Notes under the pieces: generated by a model
Database searches by the model: none
What the model saw: the letters and a program-made list of their open reading frames with translations, nothing else
What the model was told of the DNA's origin: nothing
Translations under genes and position numbers: made by a program
In this document: positions 32,808-44,663 of the stretch, one piece after another
How positions within the stretch are numbered: the stretch's first letter is position 1
Layout of the letters: each line of letters begins with the position of its first letter
From: Lachnospiraceae bacterium
GTDB taxonomy: Bacteria > Bacillota > Clostridia > Lachnospirales > Lachnospiraceae
Assembly: GCA_017532145.1 (NCBI GenBank)
Contig: JAFXJR010000018.1
Span: forward strand, 1 to 45,631
DNA: 45,631 nucleotides
Reading direction: 5' to 3'

Positions 32808-34985
32808 CTATATCACTTCCAGCCTTCGCTCTGTCCATACATAGAGTCTTAGCCCACAGCTTCTGTCTCTGGCAAAGACACCAATCCGGTAACTCCCCTT
32901 CCTCAGTACTGTTTCTGAAAACCGTACAGCAAACCCGGTCAACCCTACATTTACCTGATCGGGCAGATTTCTCTCCACGTCTGGTCGGGGCATATCCTCT
33001 ATGTTTACCGCCAGCAGTTCTAAACTATCTTTATCCTCCGGCTGTAAAAGAATCTTCCGTTCAAAGCAGGCATTATCTGAGCCTGCAATAAAGGCATAGC
33101 CCTGAATCAAATAATCTTCTGTTTTACCTGCATGCACTTTTTTACCTGCATGCACTTTTTTACCCACATATTCTAGGCTAACCAGCACACAGCGGTCTTC
33201 TCTGGCTTTCTGCAGTAAGGCAGAGGCTTTTTCTACTCGGTACTGATGTTTTTTTCCCATCCAGGCATAGTCTGCACAAAGCTCAAACCCGGTACTTAAA
33301 ATACCACTTTCCAAATACTTATGATAAAAAGGGTCCTTACCGCACAACTCCGGGTGCAGCTTGTACAGTCTGTCCCGCTCTCCCAACAGCCGGTGTAGCT
33401 TTTCCCTGTCCTCGTCCCTTCCTCTGCTTAAGGATTCATGATGGTACAAGGCTGCCTCCTGCAGCACTACCTGATAATACCCTTTTTCAAAAAGACTGAA
33501 GCATAAATCCACATCATTAAAGGCCACAGGCAATTCTTCAGGAAATCCCCCAACCTCCTGAAACCGCTCTTTTTTTACTGCCAGACAGGCTCCTGTTACT
33601 CCAATCACATTGCGCTGTCTTCTATTCCATCCATAATAAAAGATTCTTTCATCCTCCTGAAACTGGAGCTTATGCACCGGTCCAAGTTCCAGATTGACGA
33701 TGCCTGCATGCTGAATCCTTATCGAATCCGGATAGTACAGCTTTACCCCCGCTGCTCCCACATAAGGAGAGTCGGCTGCCTGGTACAATAAGGTTAGAAG
33801 ACTGGTCTTCTGCTCACTCTCTATACGTTCACTCCACCTCTCATCTCCACTTTTACTTCCATCACCCTCTGTCTTCTCCCCGTTACCTGTCTCCCTATTT
33901 TGAGGTATCTCCACATCGTCATTAAGAAACATCAGTACCTGACCGGAAGCAGCCTCTGCTCCCCTATTGCACATAACAGAAAAGTTGAAATCCATGGGCT
34001 GATATAGATAAACCACATTCTTCTTTGCCAACCATTTCTCCAGCTCCTGTCTGATTTCCTCCTGACTTCCGTTATCCACTACGATAACCTCAAGCTCTGG
34101 TCCTGCTTTTCCTTCTTCTTCCTCCAGCAAAGAAGTAATACAACGCTTTAAAAAAGCAGGATTGTCTTTAGAAGGAATAATCACAGAAACCTTTCTTTGT
34201 ATATCCTTCTTCCCACACATATGATAGTATGCCCAAAGGTATCTCTTGTCCTTCTGAGACAAGGCAACCTCCTCCAATGCCATCTCCTTGTTTCGATTGG
34301 CATGGAACAATACCTCATCCACATGGCCTATGGGAAACAGACCGCCGTTTTCTCCCTGTCTTTTTGAAAAACCGCCGGTTCTTACTGCCAAAACAGCACA
34401 GAGCCTGTACAAAAAGGCTTTATCAGAAGCTTCTGCCTCATTTTCATTATTCCCTGCAATCCAATCCCATTCTTGCTTTTCTAAGGTCTGCAAAGCCTCT
34501 GTGCGCACAGCAAACAGACTACCAAAATAAAAATAAGAAAGAAAGGTATCTGGCGACCAGTCCGGCTTCAGCCATGGTGTATAACGGATTCCCTCCGGAC
34601 TCTGTACATCCTCGTCTCCATAGACCAGGTTTACTTTCTCATTTTTTATAAAAAATTCTCCAATCAGAGGAAGGGCTAACTCACTGAGGCTACCCTCGCT
34701 ATCCATAAAAACCACTACTTCTGCGGTCTCCCTTTTTAATGCCTCTCCCAGCAGATAATCCCGACAGACTTCATAGGGAATAGTTTGAACAGAAAGAGGA
34801 CAGCCCAAGCCCTCCTCTTTTTCTCCCAGCCTTTGTTTCCATTCCTGTTCTGCCTGCCGAATCCAGGTATCATAGGTAACTGTCCTTTCCTCCACCTTCT
34901 GATAGTACTGCCTCTGCAGCCTTTCCGTCAGCTTCTTCCTTATCCACTGACGGATTCTACTCTTTCCCTTCATTCTTTTTCCCAT
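32808..34985 (-). CDS. Large two-domain GT2 glycosyltransferase
   Basis: 725 residues. The N-terminal half looks like a diverged GT2 domain (VVVFMDSEGSLSELALPL, YGDEDVQSPEG, TPWLKPDWSPDTFLSYFYFG). The second GT2 domain starts near 265 with KVSVIIPSKDNPAFLKRCI, then VIVVDNGSQ, MFLNDDVEIPQ, GVTGACLAVKKERF and FNDVDLCFSLFEKGY. A C-terminal beta-rich module (about 620-725) may bind glycan. An acidic ~35-residue low-complexity insert (ETGNGEKTEGDGSKSGDERW) interrupts the second domain, and a short VHAGKK repeat occurs near 630. It starts 4 nt after the methyltransferase gene, within the rml operon. Likely role: rhamnan chain synthesis before ABC export. Confidence 0.87.
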   Translation of the reverse strand: MGKRMKGKSRIRQWIRKKLTERLQRQYYQKVEERTVTYDTWIRQAEQEWKQRLGEKEEGLGCPLSVQTIPYEVCRDYLLGEALKRETAEVVVFMDSEGSLSELALPLIGEFFIKNEKVNLVYGDEDVQSPEGIRYTPWLKPDWSPDTFLSYFYFGSLFAVRTEALQTLEKQEWDWIAGNNENEAEASDKAFLYRLCAVLAVRTGGFSKRQGENGGLFPIGHVDEVLFHANRNKEMALEEVALSQKDKRYLWAYYHMCGKKDIQRKVSVIIPSKDNPAFLKRCITSLLEEEEGKAGPELEVIVVDNGSQEEIRQELEKWLAKKNVVYLYQPMDFNFSVMCNRGAEAASGQVLMFLNDDVEIPQNRETGNGEKTEGDGSKSGDERWSERIESEQKTSLLTLLYQAADSPYVGAAGVKLYYPDSIRIQHAGIVNLELGPVHKLQFQEDERIFYYGWNRRQRNVIGVTGACLAVKKERFQEVGGFPEELPVAFNDVDLCFSLFEKGYYQVVLQEAALYHHESLSRGRDEDREKLHRLLGERDRLYKLHPELCGKDPFYHKYLESGILSTGFELCADYAWMGKKHQYRVEKASALLQKAREDRCVLVSLEYVGKKVHAGKKVHAGKTEDYLIQGYAFIAGSDNACFERKILLQPEDKDSLELLAVNIEDMPRPDVERNLPDQVNVGLTGFAVRFSETVLRKGSYRIGVFARDRSCGLRLYVWTERRLEVI

Positions 34986-34989
34986 CCCT

Positions 34990-37140
34990 CTACAGAATCT
35001 TCCACAGACCTTCCTTCCCTTTGCAAATGCAGTCTGCTATCGACTGAGGCAGTCTGACTACCTCCAATACCGCATCCAGCACATTCTTCTTCTGTGGATT
35101 CAGACGACTCAGCCTGATGTTAATATTCGGGTCCTCTGTATCAAAAGCATAGGTAGCTTCTCCTATCCTTTTTCCATTGGTAATCATACTCCTTCTCTCT
35201 CCCTTAATGGCACTGCCATTTAAAGTGATTTTCTTTATTTTTACTATACAACAGTCCATAGCAGGATCAATTCTTAGAGTATCTACCTCCTTATCCACCT
35301 CCAATACCAGATGAATAAGATTTTCTCCCTGATAGGCATCCGGAATAAAATAGGATTCCTCCTCCCGATAGCCCTGTCCTCTGTCTTCATAAATTTGTAC
35401 TCTTTGCTTTTGGGCAGAAGCATCCAAATGATTAAGCCAATGGCCGGGACGGATAATCTGGTTGCCAATGGCCTCTCTGATTTCTCCCAAAGCCATCCGA
35501 TTTCCTGTCACCTTTTTCTGGAAATCCATCTCCTTTTCTTTTAGTAAATCTGCCTCCTGGCTGGTCAGTCCCAGATGCTTCATCATCCTTTCCCAATCCA
35601 ATTTTTTTCGCTTTTCATCCTCCAGCAGATAGCAGTAAACCGAACGGAAAGCAATTTCCTTTGCAGGAATCTGATGGGGGAAGGTCCATTCATAGTCAAT
35701 AACTGTCCATCTTCCCTTCCTGATTTTTTCTATTTCCTCTCCACGTTTTCCTCTTTTGTCCCAGGAAATCAGAATATTGGCAAAAATCAAATCATAGTCT
35801 GCCACTGCCATATCCTCTCTCCAGGAAATCCGCTTGAAATACTCATCAAACAGAGTATAAAATCCTTCCACATCCTCCCTTTCTAAATATCTGTCCAATA
35901 CTTCCTCTAAAGTCTCTGCTTCTATATATTCAAACTGGATAAAGGCTCTGTCCGCTATATACGGACACTGTCTGTTCCCTAACTCACCATCTGCACTTTC
36001 CGGATTTTCTGCCAATCGACACTGATTAATCTCCAATCCGCTTCCAGCAAATCGTGCAGACAATTTCTGATAAGAGGTTTCTATTCCCCGTATATGTGTG
36101 ACAGCCTTCGATGACAAAGGATATTTTCTCACTACCCAGCCCTGGGGACTTTCACAGATTTCGGTTCGTATTGCATAGTCTGCCGCTCTGTCATTGGAAT
36201 ACTTGACATACCTGACTGGAAATTCCTCCCCGATTACCACTAAGTAGGAGTTGGAGAAAACAGGAAAAAGTCCATCCCTCACTATACCATCATAAGCCTG
36301 TTTTTCATTAAATAAAAGCATACGGTCTCTGTCAAAATTCCGCAGATTCTCATGCAACTCCCCCTGCTTTGGTAGTCTCTGGTCAGAATACAGGGTACTC
36401 ATCAATTTATAGTCCGGATAGGGGTAATAAAAGCTATACTGGTTTAATCCACTCTCCTGAAACAACTGTTCCAGTCTGCTTCTCACAAAGGTTCGTACTC
36501 CGGCTCCTTCAGCATAATCTTCAATACCGGAAAAATAGCTGCCCAGATGGTCCTCACTGCAGCCGGCAAAATACTTTAATCCCAACCTGTTTTCTATAGC
36601 AATAATAATTCTGCCACCTTTTTTTAGATGTCCTTGCATCATTTTCAGCCAGTCCACATAAGGATTGTCTGTATGAATATAGCTTTGCCCATATTCAAAT
36701 ACTCCAATAAAGCAGATATAATCAAAGTCTCTGGGTAAGTCCGGCTCAATATCCTTAAAATTTCCCACATGGATAGTTACATTGTCACAGTCCTGATGCC
36801 GCCAGGCATTAATCAGACACCGCTTTTTGGACAAATCCACACTGGTTACACTTCCTGCCTTCTGAGCCAGCTTTCCGGTAATCGCCCCACAGCCTGAACC
36901 AATTTCCAGTACCTTGGCATCCTTTTCCATAGGAATCCAGTCTACAATATTTTCCCTTAATGCAGAAAGATGGTAGAGAATCGGCCACTTTGCCCTTTCC
37001 TCTATTATCTGTGGAAAATCCTGGGGGGAATGATTCTGGACGATTTCCAACAGCTCATCCTCTACTGCTCCGTCACAGTAAAAGTCCTCCCCCGGATAAT
37101 GTGTATAATCAAGTGTAATCCTTCCGATTTTTTCCCTCAT
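34990..37140 (-). CDS. SAM-dependent methyltransferase fused to a large C-terminal domain
   Basis: 716 residues. The N-terminal ~260 residues contain a class I methyltransferase: VLEIGSGCGAITGKLAQKAG (motif I), VTSVDLSKKRC, and FDYICFIGVFEYG (motif IV). The middle (about 320-540) resembles a kinase-like phosphotransferase fold: VRKYPLSSKAVTHIRGIETS near 335, AFIQFEYIEAETLEEVLDRY, then DYDLIFANIL and the VIDYEWTFP Asp. The C-terminal ~120 residues are beta-rich and resemble carbohydrate-binding modules. In O-antigen and rhamnan ABC systems such methyltransferase/kinase fusions cap the growing chain to set its length and mark it for Wzt recognition. It lies 12 nt after wzt. The capping role is inferred from context. 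Confidence 0.82.
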   Translation of the reverse strand: MREKIGRITLDYTHYPGEDFYCDGAVEDELLEIVQNHSPQDFPQIIEERAKWPILYHLSALRENIVDWIPMEKDAKVLEIGSGCGAITGKLAQKAGSVTSVDLSKKRCLINAWRHQDCDNVTIHVGNFKDIEPDLPRDFDYICFIGVFEYGQSYIHTDNPYVDWLKMMQGHLKKGGRIIIAIENRLGLKYFAGCSEDHLGSYFSGIEDYAEGAGVRTFVRSRLEQLFQESGLNQYSFYYPYPDYKLMSTLYSDQRLPKQGELHENLRNFDRDRMLLFNEKQAYDGIVRDGLFPVFSNSYLVVIGEEFPVRYVKYSNDRAADYAIRTEICESPQGWVVRKYPLSSKAVTHIRGIETSYQKLSARFAGSGLEINQCRLAENPESADGELGNRQCPYIADRAFIQFEYIEAETLEEVLDRYLEREDVEGFYTLFDEYFKRISWREDMAVADYDLIFANILISWDKRGKRGEEIEKIRKGRWTVIDYEWTFPHQIPAKEIAFRSVYCYLLEDEKRKKLDWERMMKHLGLTSQEADLLKEKEMDFQKKVTGNRMALGEIREAIGNQIIRPGHWLNHLDASAQKQRVQIYEDRGQGYREEESYFIPDAYQGENLIHLVLEVDKEVDTLRIDPAMDCCIVKIKKITLNGSAIKGERRSMITNGKRIGEATYAFDTEDPNINIRLSRLNPQKKNVLDAVLEVVRLPQSIADCICKGKEGLWKIL

Positions 37141-37152
37141 GGTGTCTCCTTA

Positions 37153-38436
37153 TTATCCCACTTCATTCCCATCCACTACGGTAATCGTAGTATTCATATC
37201 ATAATAACCTACTGTATCCTTATCCGATATTACCGTCAAATTTACCACATCATAGAGTCGATGGTATACCTGAAAGGTATCTCTTTCATAGCCTGTTACC
37301 CCAAAGGACAGGAGATATTCTCCTCCCTGCAGGCTCATCCTCTGGGAAAAAGTAACTTCCTTCCTTTCTCCTGCCTGCACCGACTTTAAAAATGCCTTTT
37401 CTACCATGGTATTCGTTCCGGTAATCTCCGTTCCCTTTACATTTTTCACGGTAAAAGCAAAAATAGGAGCTGGTACATCCTCTGAAAATTCTACCTTTAG
37501 GTGGATGGTAAACTGCTGCCCCTTAATAATCGCAGTAGTACGGATACCAGCCTCATCCGTAATATAGTACTCAGTAATCTGTGCTGCCTTTGTTCCATAT
37601 TCCAAAAGCTCTGGATTGACTGCTGCGCCGCCCTGAGACTCTCCCTCCTCCAAAAAATTTCCAGCCTCATCTCCTCCCGCTGTATACTGACCTACCAGTA
37701 CCCGCTTGTAGATATCAATCATCTCTCTGGCAGACCCCTCTCCCAGCTTGACTCCCTGATTTAAAAGCACCACTCTATCACAGTATTTACTGATGCTGCT
37801 CAAATCATGACTGACAAAAAGGATGGTCTTTCCCATCTTCTTAAACTCCTCAAACTTATGATAGCATTTGGCCTGAAAAAATACGTCTCCTACTGCTAAT
37901 GCCTCATCTACAATCAGAATCTCCGGCTCAATATTGATGGCTACTGCAAAAGCCAATCGAACAAACATTCCACTGGAATAAGTCTTTACCGGCTGGTATA
38001 CATAGTCTCCGATATCTGCAAATTCCAGAATGGAGGAAAGCTTTCGGTCAATTTCCTCCTTAGAAAAGCCAATCATCGTCCCATTAAGATAGATGTTTTC
38101 AATTCCATTGTACTCCATATGGAAGCCTGCCCCCAACTCCAACAGCGCAGAAATGCGTCCATTTACTCTTACCCTTCCACTGCTGGGATTGAGTACTCCT
38201 GTAATAATCTTTAAAATCGTAGACTTGCCGGAACCATTGGTTCCGATAATCCCTACCATTTCTCCCTCATATACCGTCAAATCTACCCCATCCAGAGCAT
38301 GATGCTCTTTATATTTCTTCTTTTTCGTCAACCCCAAGGCCTCCTTCAGTCTATCTGAAGGCTTGTCATATAGCTTATATATTTTTTTCACCCCGGTGAC
38401 CTGGATTGCTATCTTCTTTTTTTTCATCCTGCTCAT
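37153..38436 (-). CDS. wzt: Polysaccharide ABC exporter ATPase with carbohydrate-binding tail
   Basis: 427 residues. The ABC domain (about 1-245) has Walker A GTNGSGKST, Q-loop region, signature YSSGMFVRLAFAVAI, Walker B EILIVDEALAVGD and switch His in VSHDLSS. The C-terminal ~150 residues form a Wzt-type beta-sandwich (TTAIIKGQQFTIHLKVEF, GGEYLLSFGVTG) that in related systems recognises the capped end of the glycan. It lies 20 nt after the permease gene, so the two are co-expressed. It powers export of an undecaprenyl-linked polysaccharide across the membrane. Confidence 0.94.
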   Translation of the reverse strand: MSRMKKKKIAIQVTGVKKIYKLYDKPSDRLKEALGLTKKKKYKEHHALDGVDLTVYEGEMVGIIGTNGSGKSTILKIITGVLNPSSGRVRVNGRISALLELGAGFHMEYNGIENIYLNGTMIGFSKEEIDRKLSSILEFADIGDYVYQPVKTYSSGMFVRLAFAVAINIEPEILIVDEALAVGDVFFQAKCYHKFEEFKKMGKTILFVSHDLSSISKYCDRVVLLNQGVKLGEGSAREMIDIYKRVLVGQYTAGGDEAGNFLEEGESQGGAAVNPELLEYGTKAAQITEYYITDEAGIRTTAIIKGQQFTIHLKVEFSEDVPAPIFAFTVKNVKGTEITGTNTMVEKAFLKSVQAGERKEVTFSQRMSLQGGEYLLSFGVTGYERDTFQVYHRLYDVVNLTVISDKDTVGYYDMNTTITVVDGNEVG

Positions 38437-38456
38437 CCTGCTCCATCCATCGATTT

Positions 38457-39470
38457 TTATAGTACATCTGCAAAATGTACCTTCAGCCTTTTAAAAAGTA
38501 AAGAACCAATACAAAATAAGGTAACGGTAAAAATCCAGAAATAAGTGGAGGAATAAAAATGCTCAAAAAACCATTCCTGTTCATACATCGCACTGCGATA
38601 ACCATTGACAATATAAACCATAGGATTTAGCTTAAATAACGGTTTTATTTGGTCAGTCAGCATAGAAATATCCCATAGAATAGGAGTTGCCCACATACCA
38701 ATCTGTAAAATGATACCAATAATCTGCTGCAAATCCCGAAAAAAAATCACCACTGCACAGGTGGTATAGCTGATGGCCAGTACCAGAATAAACTCACAGA
38801 AGCCATAATAAAAAATTTGCAGGGTATAGACGGTGGGAGTATAACCATAGGCAATAGCAATAATAAACAGGACTCCTACAAAGAATATATGGATAAAGGT
38901 AGCGGCAATTACCTTGATAATCGGCAGAATACTGATTTTAAACACTACCTTTTTTACCAGATAGTTATATTCCAGTAGAGCCATCGTTCCATTGGTTAAT
39001 GCTTCCGAAAAATAGAACCAGGGAACCAATCCGGCAGTCAGATAAAGGACATAGGGTACCTCGATTCCGCCTGCCACCAGCTGACTTCTGGTATCAAAGA
39101 CCTTGTCAAATACAATCCAGTACATCACTACTGTTACTACAGGCTGAACAAAAGCCCACACCATACCCAGATAGGAGCCTGCATAACGCTTTTTAAAATC
39201 GTTTCTGGCCAGCTTCCAAATCAGCCTTCTGTTTTGATACAGCTCTTTAGGCAGTACTGCCAATGTATCATAAAAGATACCAAAAATCGCACTGATAAAG
39301 ATAAGAAGCACAGAAGCCATTATTTTCTTCATCATCTCTGTAGTCTGGTCTGCCAGGGGATTATGATGAGAGAGGACGACAAACAGCAAGATGGCAGCAA
39401 GTGTATAAAATATCCCCATTGCTGCCCTCTTGGAGAGACTCCCTCTCCCACCTTTATTTTTCCTCTGCAT
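38457..39470 (-). CDS. wzm: Polysaccharide ABC exporter permease
   Basis: 337 residues of the ABC-2 O-antigen/teichoic acid exporter permease family. The conserved core begins near residue 75 (LPKELYQNRRLIWKLARNDF, then KKRYAGSYLGMVWAFVQPVV) and holds six membrane segments ending at WIFTVTLFCIGSLLFKRL. About 60 extra N-terminal residues with two additional hydrophobic segments (FYTLAAILLFVVLS and ILLIFISAIFGIFY) precede the core, longer than the usual 260-270 residues. The ATG overlaps the rmlC stop by 17 nt, indicating translational coupling. It partners the Wzt-like ATPase. Confidence 0.93.
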   Translation of the reverse strand: MQRKNKGGRGSLSKRAAMGIFYTLAAILLFVVLSHHNPLADQTTEMMKKIMASVLLIFISAIFGIFYDTLAVLPKELYQNRRLIWKLARNDFKKRYAGSYLGMVWAFVQPVVTVVMYWIVFDKVFDTRSQLVAGGIEVPYVLYLTAGLVPWFYFSEALTNGTMALLEYNYLVKKVVFKISILPIIKVIAATFIHIFFVGVLFIIAIAYGYTPTVYTLQIFYYGFCEFILVLAISYTTCAVVIFFRDLQQIIGIILQIGMWATPILWDISMLTDQIKPLFKLNPMVYIVNGYRSAMYEQEWFFEHFYSSTYFWIFTVTLFCIGSLLFKRLKVHFADVL

Positions 39471-40011
39471 ATTCCCTGATACCGCCCCACTGCTTATCCT
39501 TTTCAGACAGAATCAGCTCCATATCCTCCGGTATCGGCCATTCTACTCCAATCTCCGGGTCATTATAAAGCAGACCGCCCTCATCATTAGGATGGTAAAA
39601 ATCCGTACATTTATAAGCAAACTCTGCATAGTCGGATAATACCAAAAAGCCATGGGCAAAGTTCTTGGGAATAAAGAATTGCTTTTTATTTTCTGCCGAC
39701 AGCACAACACCAAACCATTTTCCAAAGGTTTTACTACCCTTACGCAAATCCACTGCCACATCAAATACTTCTCCGCTCACTACTCTTACCAGCTTGTCCT
39801 GAGGAAATTCCTTCTGAAAATGGAGTCCTCTCAGTACCCCTCTTTTGGAGGCTGACTGATTATCCTGAACGAAAACCTCTTCAATTCCGGCTTCCTTAAA
39901 ATCGTTATAGTTATAGGTTTCCATAAAATACCCTCTGGCATCTCCAAATACCGCAGGGGTAATTACCTTAAGCCCTTCTATCTCACATGTCTCCACTGTT
40001 ATCTTTCCCAT
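39454..40011 (-). CDS. rmlC: dTDP-4-dehydrorhamnose 3,5-epimerase
   Basis: RmlC cupin epimerase of 185 residues, third step of dTDP-L-rhamnose synthesis. It has QDNQSASKRGVLRGLHFQ (catalytic His in GLHFQ), VDLRKGSKTFGKW (substrate Asp/Arg), FIPKNFAHGFLVLSD and the catalytic-Tyr segment YKCTDFYHPNDEGGLLYND. Length and motif order are normal. It follows the GH25 gene by 113 nt, which contain a short hairpin (40045-40066). The last step enzyme, RmlD, is not encoded in the window. Confidence 0.96.
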   Translation of the reverse strand: MGKITVETCEIEGLKVITPAVFGDARGYFMETYNYNDFKEAGIEEVFVQDNQSASKRGVLRGLHFQKEFPQDKLVRVVSGEVFDVAVDLRKGSKTFGKWFGVVLSAENKKQFFIPKNFAHGFLVLSDYAEFAYKCTDFYHPNDEGGLLYNDPEIGVEWPIPEDMELILSEKDKQWGGIREYAEEK

Positions 40012-40044
40012 TTCTATCCTGTACTCCTTTCTCTCTGAGGAATC

Positions 40045-40066
40045 CGGTCTCTTGCTTCAGAGACCG
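40045..40066 (-). other. 8-bp hairpin between GH25 and rmlC
   Basis: CGGTCTCT / AGAGACCG (40045-40052 with 40059-40066) with a 6-nt loop, extended by imperfect pairing. There is no uridine tract on the minus strand, so it is more likely an RNA-processing or stability element than a terminator. Confidence 0.4.
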
Positions 40067-40124
40067 ATTTCCTTTTACTATTCTGATTCCACCTGCAGCA
40101 CAATACAGGCCTGCCCTATCCCTA

Positions 40125-41958
<1,834 letters not shown>

Positions 41959-41969
<11 letters not shown>

Positions 41970-42828
41970 TCGCAACCTCTATTAAATACTTTCCATAATC
42001 TGTTTTTAACAATGGTTCTGCCAGCTTTATCAGCTGTTCTCTCGTAATAAATCCTTTTTTATATGCAATCTCTTCAATGCAGGAAATATACAATCCCTGT
42101 CTCTTTTGAAAGGCTGACACAAAGTCAGCAGCATCCAGAAGAGAATCATGATTTCCTGTATCTAACCAGGCAAACCCGCGTCCCATGGTTTCTACCCTCA
42201 GCGTTCCTCTACTCAGATACTCATTATTAATACTCGTGATTTCTATTTCTCCTCTGGCAGAAGGCTTTACCTTACGGGCAATCTCCACCACCTCATTGTC
42301 ATAGAAATAGAGTCCCGGTACAGCATAGTTACTCTTGGGATGCTCCGGCTTTTCTTCAATGGAGAGAGCCTTTCCCTCGGCATCAAACTCTACCACTCCA
42401 TATTCTCTGGGGTCTCGTACATAATAACCAAAAATGGTAGCTCCCTTCTCTCTGGCTGCCACCTGTCCCAGTACCTTGGAAAAGCTCTGTCCGTAAAAAA
42501 TATTGTCTCCCAACACCAGAGCTACTCTGTCGCTGCCGATAAAGTCTGCCCCGATAATAAAGGCATCTGCCAGCCCTCTGGGATACTCCTGCACGGCATA
42601 GGAAATCTCCAGCCCCAGCTGTTCACCGGTTCCAAACAGCTCTTTAAAAACTGGAACGTCCCTGGGTGTGGAAATAATCAGGATTTCTCTAATACCTGCC
42701 AGCATCAGCGTAGACAAGGGATAATAGATCATAGGCTTATCATATACCGGCATAATCTGTTTAGATATGGCCTTGGTCAACGGATAGAGGCGGGTACCAC
42801 TGCCTCCCGCAAGAATAATTACTTTCAT
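41959..42828 (-). CDS. rmlA: Glucose-1-phosphate thymidylyltransferase
   Basis: RmlA of about 289 residues, first step of dTDP-rhamnose synthesis (glucose-1-phosphate + dTTP to dTDP-glucose). Motifs: [18 protein letters not shown] with the nucleotide-binding G-rich loop, [27 protein letters not shown] and [14 protein letters not shown]. The canonical start is the ATG at 42828; a GTG at 42843 in frame gives five more residues. The end overlaps the GH25 gene by 11 nt. Part of the operon led by rmlB. Confidence 0.96.
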
Positions 42829-42911
42829 TAAATGTTCAGGCACAAAAACCCACTGCCTTCCAGCAGCGGGAGGAGTGCCGTCCTCCTTTCACTTACTACA
42901 ACCTGTATTAG

Positions 42912-43994
42912 CTACTTTGTATTGTACATTTCCTCATAGTACTTCTGATAATCTCCACTGGTTACACTACGCATCCAGTCCTCATGCTCAAAAAACCACT
43001 GAATCGTCAGCCGGATTCCTTCCTTAAACATAGTTTCCGGCTCCCAGCCAATTTCTTCTCTGATTTTATCCGGTGCAATGGCATATCTTCTATCATGTCC
43101 CTTGCGATCCTCCACATAAGTAATCAATTCCTTGCTTACCAGCTGCTTGCGGGGGTCTGATTCCGGAAGCATTTCCTGCAGGGTTTCTATAATGATATTT
43201 ACAATTTCAATATTCTGCTTTTCATTATGTCCACCCACATTATAGGTTTCAAACAATCTGCCCTTTTCCTGCACCATATCGATGGCCTTGGCATGATCCT
43301 CCACATACAGCCAGTCTCTGACATTTTTACCGTCTCCATATACCGGCAGCTTCTTCCCCTGCAAAGCATTGTTAATAATCAGAGGAATCAACTTTTCAGG
43401 AAACTGATATGGGCCATAATTATTCGAGCAGTTGGTAATATTAGCAGGGAATTTATAGGTATCCATATAAGCCTTTACCAGCATGTCCGAACCTGCCTTG
43501 CTGGCAGAATAAGGACTGTGGGGATCATAAGGCGTGGTCTCATAAAAGTATTCCCCTTCCTCCTCCAAAGAACCATAAACTTCATCGGTAGAAACATGAA
43601 GAAACCTTTTTCCCTCCTGAAAGCTTCCATCCGGCAGCTCCCATGCCTGCTTTGCACAGTTTAACATTACTGCAGTTCCCAGCACATTCGTCTGTACAAA
43701 CACCTCCGGATTGCGTATACTTCTGTCCACATGGCTTTCTGCTGCAAAATGCACCACTCTGTCGATATCATACTGTGCAAAAATGGAAGACACCGTATCC
43801 TTATCACAAATATCTCCCCGGATAAAGGTGTAGTTCTCTCTTCCCTCCACCTCTTTTAAATTTTCCAGATTGCCTGCATAGGTCAAGGCATCCAGATTAA
43901 TAATCCTGATTTCATCACCATATTTCTTAAACATATAATGGATGTAGTTAGAGCCAATAAATCCTGCTCCTCCAGTTACCAGATAAGTCCTCAT
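42912..43994 (-). CDS. rmlB: dTDP-glucose 4,6-dehydratase
   Basis: RmlB of 360 residues, an extended SDR enzyme for the second step of dTDP-rhamnose synthesis. NAD-binding TGGAGFIGSNYIHYM at the N-terminus, FAAESHVDRSI near 85-95, catalytic THR/ASP/GLU region STDEVYGSLEEEG near 133 and YSASKAGSD (YxxxK) near 160. First gene after the promoter at 44087-44115, so it heads the polysaccharide operon. rmlA follows after an 83-nt gap containing a small GGAGG/CCTCC hairpin (about 42870-42888). Confidence 0.96.
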   Translation of the reverse strand: MRTYLVTGGAGFIGSNYIHYMFKKYGDEIRIINLDALTYAGNLENLKEVEGRENYTFIRGDICDKDTVSSIFAQYDIDRVVHFAAESHVDRSIRNPEVFVQTNVLGTAVMLNCAKQAWELPDGSFQEGKRFLHVSTDEVYGSLEEEGEYFYETTPYDPHSPYSASKAGSDMLVKAYMDTYKFPANITNCSNNYGPYQFPEKLIPLIINNALQGKKLPVYGDGKNVRDWLYVEDHAKAIDMVQEKGRLFETYNVGGHNEKQNIEIVNIIIETLQEMLPESDPRKQLVSKELITYVEDRKGHDRRYAIAPDKIREEIGWEPETMFKEGIRLTIQWFFEHEDWMRSVTSGDYQKYYEEMYNTK

Positions 43995-44086
43995 TTTGTT
44001 ATTCCTTCCTTCAGATCATTTTTTCATCACTGTACGGCAGCTCTACCGTTAGCCTCTATTATTCCTATCATTTTATATATAAACTG

Positions 44087-44115
44087 ATTATAGCAAATAG
44101 TTCACGCTATGACAA
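44087..44115 (-). promoter_or_regulatory. Sigma-A promoter of the rml polysaccharide operon
   Basis: On the minus strand TTGTCA (44115-44110), 17-bp spacer, TATAAT (44092-44087). Start of transcription near 44080 gives an ~86-nt leader before rmlB. The rest of the 43995-44301 gap shows only a weak TTGACT-based promoter candidate for the plus-strand gene at 44302. Confidence 0.82.
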
Positions 44116-44301
44116 TCGTTAGTTTCTCCACTGATAAGGGTAATAAAAAATAGGAAATTTGTACTATTTCTCGCTGTTTTGTCGATAAATTAGCTTCTTA
44201 AGTTATTGACTTTTTTCGCTACAACTGACAAAATCATATATCATAGCAACAAAGAAATAAGGTTGCCATGAAATCTTCCAAGACAGGAGAGGGGAATCTC
44301 T

Positions 44302-44580
44302 ATGATGTACATGCATTACTGCAAACCCTGCCATCGTGTCCATATGCTGAATGGACATAAACTAAACTGCCCAAAATGCAGTGGACCCATTACAGAACTT
44401 CGTATTCCCTATATGGAATATGTAAGTATGGATATGAGTGAGCGTGAAGCTTTTAAATCTCGATGTGCTGATGAAGAACAGCTGCAGGAGCTCAGTACTA
44501 CATACAGAATGTACAAATACAGTAAATGGTATAAAAAACAGCAGGCTTTAGCGACAGCTTCTGAAACCATCAGTGAATAG
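44302..44580 (+). CDS. Small zinc-ribbon-like protein (92 aa)
   Basis: Contains two CxxC knuckles, CKPC at 8-11 and CPKC at 23-26, separated by 11 residues with basic and His residues between them, a likely rubredoxin/zinc-ribbon fold. The remainder is helical and charged, with a C-terminal KYSKWYKKQQ stretch. AGGGG lies 7 nt before the ATG. I do not recognise a named family; related short ribbon proteins bind nucleic acid or partner proteins. It is monocistronic and divergent from the rml operon, so a regulatory role is possible but unproven. A weak hairpin follows at 44598-44622. Confidence 0.75.
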   Translation: MMYMHYCKPCHRVHMLNGHKLNCPKCSGPITELRIPYMEYVSMDMSEREAFKSRCADEEQLQELSTTYRMYKYSKWYKKQQALATASETISE

Positions 44581-44597
44581 GTCTGCCTGCTTCTTCC

Positions 44598-44622
44598 GGT
44601 AGAAATACCATCCGGTATCTAC
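44598..44622 (+). terminator. Weak hairpin after the zinc-ribbon gene
   Basis: GGTAGAAATACC (44598-44609) pairs imperfectly with GGTATCTACC (44613-44622). A short TCTATTC follows. Possible terminator. Confidence 0.4.
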
Positions 44623-44663
44623 CTCTATTCAGTCATACTAACCCACAGTAAAGGAGAGACTGT